Shown here one piece after another: positions 61,319 to 64,000 of a stretch of 64,000 nucleotides of DNA (within the stretch, counting starts at the first letter, position 1; each line of letters starts with the position of its first letter). A program made the translations under genes and the position numbers. The notes beneath the pieces were generated by a model. That model was not told the origin of the DNA, did no database searches, and saw nothing but the letters and a program-made list of their open reading frames with translations. The DNA is from SLRI01 sp964402505 (GTDB lineage Bacteria; Pseudomonadota; Alphaproteobacteria; Geminicoccales; Geminicoccaceae). The stretch lies in assembly GCA_964402505.1 (NCBI GenBank), contig CAYOCP010000008.1, positions 62,001-126,000 of the forward strand, read 5' to 3'.

Positions 61319-62913
61319 CCCCCGGATCAGACAATCGCCCCGACCCGTTCACCATCGAGGTGATCCGCAACGCGCTGACCGCCATCGCCGAGGAGATGTC
61401 GCTGGTCATCATGCGCTCGGCCCGCTCGCCGCTCTTGCGCGAGGCGGGCGACCTGTCCTCGGCGCTGACGGATGCCGACGGCGGGCTGATCGCCCAGGGG
61501 CGGGACATCCCCGCCCATCTCGGCATCATGGGATCGACCGTGCAGGAGTTTCTCAAGCGCGTGCCCAGGGAGCGGCTGCAGCCCGGCGACGTGTGGTTCC
61601 TGAACCTGCCCGAGGTCGGCGGCAACCACCTGCCCGACGTCAAGGCGATCCGCCCGGTCTTTGCCGAGGGCGCGGTGCAGGCCTTCGCGGTGAGCCTCGC
61701 GCATTGGGCCGATGTCGGCGGCGCACGGCCGGGCAGCTACGTGCCCGACGCCCGCGACGCCTGGCAGGAGGGGTTGCGCATCCCGCCGTTCCGGCTGTTC
61801 ACGGCCGAAGGCACGGATCGTGAGAAGCTCGACATCGTGGTGGCGAACGTGCGCGGCGGCGAGGAGCGCGAGGGCGATATCCTGGCGCAGATGGCCGCGA
61901 CCCGCTCCGCCGACGAGCGCCTGCAGGAGCTCTTCGCCACTTACGGCGCGGCGACGGTGCAGGCGGCGATCGCCGACATTCATGACCAGTCCGAACGGCA
62001 GATGCGCGCGGCCATCGGCGAGATCCCGGACGGCGAGTATTTCGGCGAGGATTTCCTCGACCACGACGGGATCGAGGATCATCCGATCGGCGTGCGGGTG
62101 CGCGTCACCATCGCGGGCGAAGAGGCGACCTTCGATTTCAGCGAGACCGACGATGCCGCGAAGGGGCCCCTCAATGCCACGCCCTTCACTGCGGGCGCCA
62201 GCGTCTTCTATGCGATGAAGGCGATCGCCGGGCCGGACATCCAACCCAACGCCGGTTGCGGGCGGCCGCTGAAGGTGATCACGAGGCCCGGATCGCTGGT
62301 CAATCCACCCTATACCCGCCCCGTCGTGGGCGGCAACCACGAGACTTCGCAGCGCATGGTTGACGCCATCTTCCGCGCGATGGAGGCGGTGGTGCCCGAG
62401 CGGCTCAGCGCCGGGGGGTCGACCACCTCGGGGCTGCTTCTCTTCGGCGGCACCGATCCGCGCACCGGCAACTGGACGACGCTCTACGAGGTCCACGCCG
62501 GCGGCGAGGGCGCGCGCGCCGACCGCGACGGCCGCCCCGCGGCGCGGCCGCACATGTCGAACGTTATGAACACGCCGGCCGAGATCATCGAGACCTTCTA
62601 TCCCATCCGTATCGAGCGCCAGGCCCTCCGGCATGGATCGGGCGGGGCGGGGCGGCACAGGGGCGGGCCGGGACAGGAACGGCACTACCGCATCCTCACG
62701 CCCGAGATGGCGATGACCTCCATGGTCGAGCGCTGCGTCATCCCGCCCTACGGGTTGCAGGGCGGCGAGCCGGGGCAGCCGTTCGAGATCACCGTCGAGC
62801 GGGCGAGCGGCGAGCGCGGCCAGATATCCGGCAAGACCCACGTCACCCTCTTCGAAGGCGATCTCGTCATCATGAAATCGAGCGGCGGCGGCGGATACGG
62901 CGCCCCGAAATAG
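61315..62913 (+). CDS. hyuB: Hydantoinase/oxoprolinase subunit B
   Basis: The 532-residue protein has the HyuB start DPFTIEVIRNALTAIAEEM. MRSARSPLLREAGDLSSALTD-like, NHLPDVKAI, AGGSTTSG and a C-terminal SSGGGGYG follow. It is the partner of HyuA in ATP-driven amide hydrolysis. It is coupled to hyuA by ATGA. The SDR gene follows after 23 bases. Confidence 0.93.
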   Translation: MTPGSDNRPDPFTIEVIRNALTAIAEEMSLVIMRSARSPLLREAGDLSSALTDADGGLIAQGRDIPAHLGIMGSTVQEFLKRVPRERLQPGDVWFLNLPEVGGNHLPDVKAIRPVFAEGAVQAFAVSLAHWADVGGARPGSYVPDARDAWQEGLRIPPFRLFTAEGTDREKLDIVVANVRGGEEREGDILAQMAATRSADERLQELFATYGAATVQAAIADIHDQSERQMRAAIGEIPDGEYFGEDFLDHDGIEDHPIGVRVRVTIAGEEATFDFSETDDAAKGPLNATPFTAGASVFYAMKAIAGPDIQPNAGCGRPLKVITRPGSLVNPPYTRPVVGGNHETSQRMVDAIFRAMEAVVPERLSAGGSTTSGLLLFGGTDPRTGNWTTLYEVHAGGEGARADRDGRPAARPHMSNVMNTPAEIIETFYPIRIERQALRHGSGGAGRHRGGPGQERHYRILTPEMAMTSMVERCVIPPYGLQGGEPGQPFEITVERASGERGQISGKTHVTLFEGDLVIMKSSGGGGYGAPK

Positions 62914-62936
62914 TTACCAAACCCAAAGGAAATGTC

Positions 62937-63719
62937 ATGAGGCTGAAGAACCGCAAGGTCATCATCACGGGCGCCGCGCAGGGCATGGGCGGCGTGATCA
63001 CCCGCAAGCTCGCCGACGAGGGGGCCGAGCTGTTCCTGACCGCGCGCACGCGCGGCCCGCTCGAGGAGCTGGCCGAGGAGTTGAAGGGCAAGGGCGTCAA
63101 GGTCGACCTCAAGGAGGGCGACTGCACCGTCGAGAAGGACGTCAAGGCGGTGGTCGATGCCGCGCTGAAGTTCTTCGACGGGCGGATCGATGTCCTCGTG
63201 AACGCCGCGGGCGCGACCGGCCCGATCGAGACGCCGGTCTGGGAGATCGATCCGAACGATTTCCTCGACCTCCTGCGCAAGAACATCGTCGGCCCGTTCC
63301 TTCCGATGAAGCACGTGATGCCCACGATGATCAAGCAGCGCTACGGCAAGATCGTGAATCTCGGCGGCTGCTCGGGAATGCGCGGCTATCGCTACCGCGC
63401 CGCCTACAGCTCGTCGAAATGGGGGGTGCGCGGGCTGACCCGGACGGCGGCCATCGACGCGGGCGAGCACAACATCAACGTCAACGCGATCATGCCGGGC
63501 ATCGTCGAGACGCCGCGGATGGAGAAGCTCTGCCGGGTCAAGGCCGAGAAGCGCGGCGTTTCCTACGAGGAGGTCTACGAGGAGTATCTCGACGAGATGC
63601 CCCTCCACCGCGTGACCTATCCCGAGGATATCGCCAACGCGGTCATCTACCTGTCCTGCGACGATTCGAAGAACATGACGGGGCAGGAAGTCGTGATCGA
63701 CGGCGGCTGGTCCGCCTGA
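62937..63719 (+). CDS. SDR family oxidoreductase
   Basis: The 260-residue protein has the full SDR set: TGAAQGMGG nucleotide motif, NAAGATG, the catalytic Ser region and YSSSK, then PGIVETPRM and VIDGGWSA. It is therefore catalytically complete, unlike the SDR at 32550. The ribosome site AAAGGAAATGTC is strong. It is part of the hyuAB operon. Confidence 0.93.
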   Translation: MRLKNRKVIITGAAQGMGGVITRKLADEGAELFLTARTRGPLEELAEELKGKGVKVDLKEGDCTVEKDVKAVVDAALKFFDGRIDVLVNAAGATGPIETPVWEIDPNDFLDLLRKNIVGPFLPMKHVMPTMIKQRYGKIVNLGGCSGMRGYRYRAAYSSSKWGVRGLTRTAAIDAGEHNINVNAIMPGIVETPRMEKLCRVKAEKRGVSYEEVYEEYLDEMPLHRVTYPEDIANAVIYLSCDDSKNMTGQEVVIDGGWSA

Positions 63720-63789
63720 GCCACCACCAGCCGCGGGACGCCGTCGGTCCGTCCGACGGCCTCCTTGCCCCCGAACCCTCGAGAATGCG

Positions 63790-64000
63790 ATGCCAAGCAA
63801 CCTTCCTGGTCAGGCCGAGATCGTCATCATCGGCGGCGGGGTCGCCGGCACCAGTGTCGCGTGGCAGCTCGGCCGGCTAGGCAAGCGCGACGTGGTCGTG
63901 CTGGAGCGCGGCACGCTGACCTGCGGCACGTCCTGGCACGCCGCCGGCCTCGTCATGCAGCTGCGCTCCAGCCATGCCATGACCGACCTGTCGAGCCGGA
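63790..64000 (+). CDS. FAD oxidoreductase, dimethylglycine/sarcosine dehydrogenase-like (3' end outside window)
   Basis: The first 70 residues show the FAD-binding fold EIVIIGGGVAGTSVAWQL and LERGTLTCGTSWHAAGLV, a match to the sarcosine/dimethylglycine dehydrogenase family. The SGTTWHAAG-like motif is where FAD is bound in these enzymes. It lies 70 bases after the SDR gene and probably belongs to the same operon. The rest is cut by the window end. Confidence 0.8.
   Translation, partial: MPSNLPGQAEIVIIGGGVAGTSVAWQLGRLGKRDVVVLERGTLTCGTSWHAAGLVMQLRSSHAMTDLSSR

Overview
The window is a strongly GC-rich chromosomal segment of an alphaproteobacterium, probably of the Rhodospirillales/Geminicoccales type. 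The evidence is lineage-typical content: MbfA, PopZ next to valS and tolC, MmcB, UPF0262, DUF2948, DUF2336, DUF1244, the maf-rng-yacG cluster, dapD-dapE, and the ffs-dnaX-ybaB-recR block. No rRNA, complete insertion sequence or CRISPR array is present. Most of the window is dense core genome with many ATGA/TGATG stop-start overlaps.

Layout. 1-10.7 kb: end of an MFS transporter, the iron exporter MbfA with a palindrome at its start codon, a radical-SAM/UdgX DNA-repair pair behind a LexA-type GTTC-N7-GTTC box, and a Braun/OprI-like lipoprotein between two L,D-transpeptidases. An MFS transporter, an N-formylglutamate amidohydrolase and a YbdK-like ligase follow. 10.7-15.5 kb: sirtuin, a YihU-like sulfolactaldehyde reductase, a large PAS/GAF histidine kinase, tRNA-Asn and tRNA-Cys. 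15.6-21 kb: a tight operon of three exported proteins (serine hydrolase, MlaA, TAXI-type binding protein), then PCMT-like protein and TolC. 21-28 kb: PopZ, ValS, M17 aminopeptidase, thioesterase and small unknowns. 28-32 kb: yacG, rng, maf, LMW phosphatase, UPF0262 and DUF2948, all on the minus strand. 32-42 kb: tRNA-Thr, a degenerate SDR, DUF2336, MmcB, NudC, SRP RNA, dnaX-ybaB-recR, def-fmt-truA. 42-53.5 kb: dapE-dapD, FAD-linked oxidase with lipoprotein and acyl-CoA dehydrogenase, DsbA-like isomerase-agmatinase-malic enzyme, LipB, pentapeptide protein.

From about 53.5 kb the window becomes accessory. A cluster of GGGGTCAGGACTCTTTT repeats, also found as one copy near 4.4 kb, abuts a TRAP transporter operon whose DctQ gene has lost its 5' end and whose DctP gene is absent. 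A malate/lactate-dehydrogenase-family gene ends this operon. It is followed by an unusual intergenic region: five 17-bp palindromes on a near-perfect 32-bp period, then a second repeat family on about a 21-bp period, then a terminator-like hairpin. After a TSUP permease and a secreted protein comes tRNA-Ser(CGA), a short decayed phage segment on the minus strand, and a catabolic operon: ATP-dependent hydantoinase subunits A and B, an SDR, and the start of a dimethylglycine/sarcosine-dehydrogenase-like flavoprotein. This looks like a tRNA-flanked island for hydantoin or methylated-amine catabolism.

The strongest leads are the helically phased palindrome array (56693-56836), the L,D-transpeptidase/Lpp-like cluster (4.9-6.9 kb), the SOS-type box before the rSAM-UdgX pair, and the hydrolase-MlaA-TAXI operon. 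All calls come from reading the sequence and recalled family knowledge; no database search was run.
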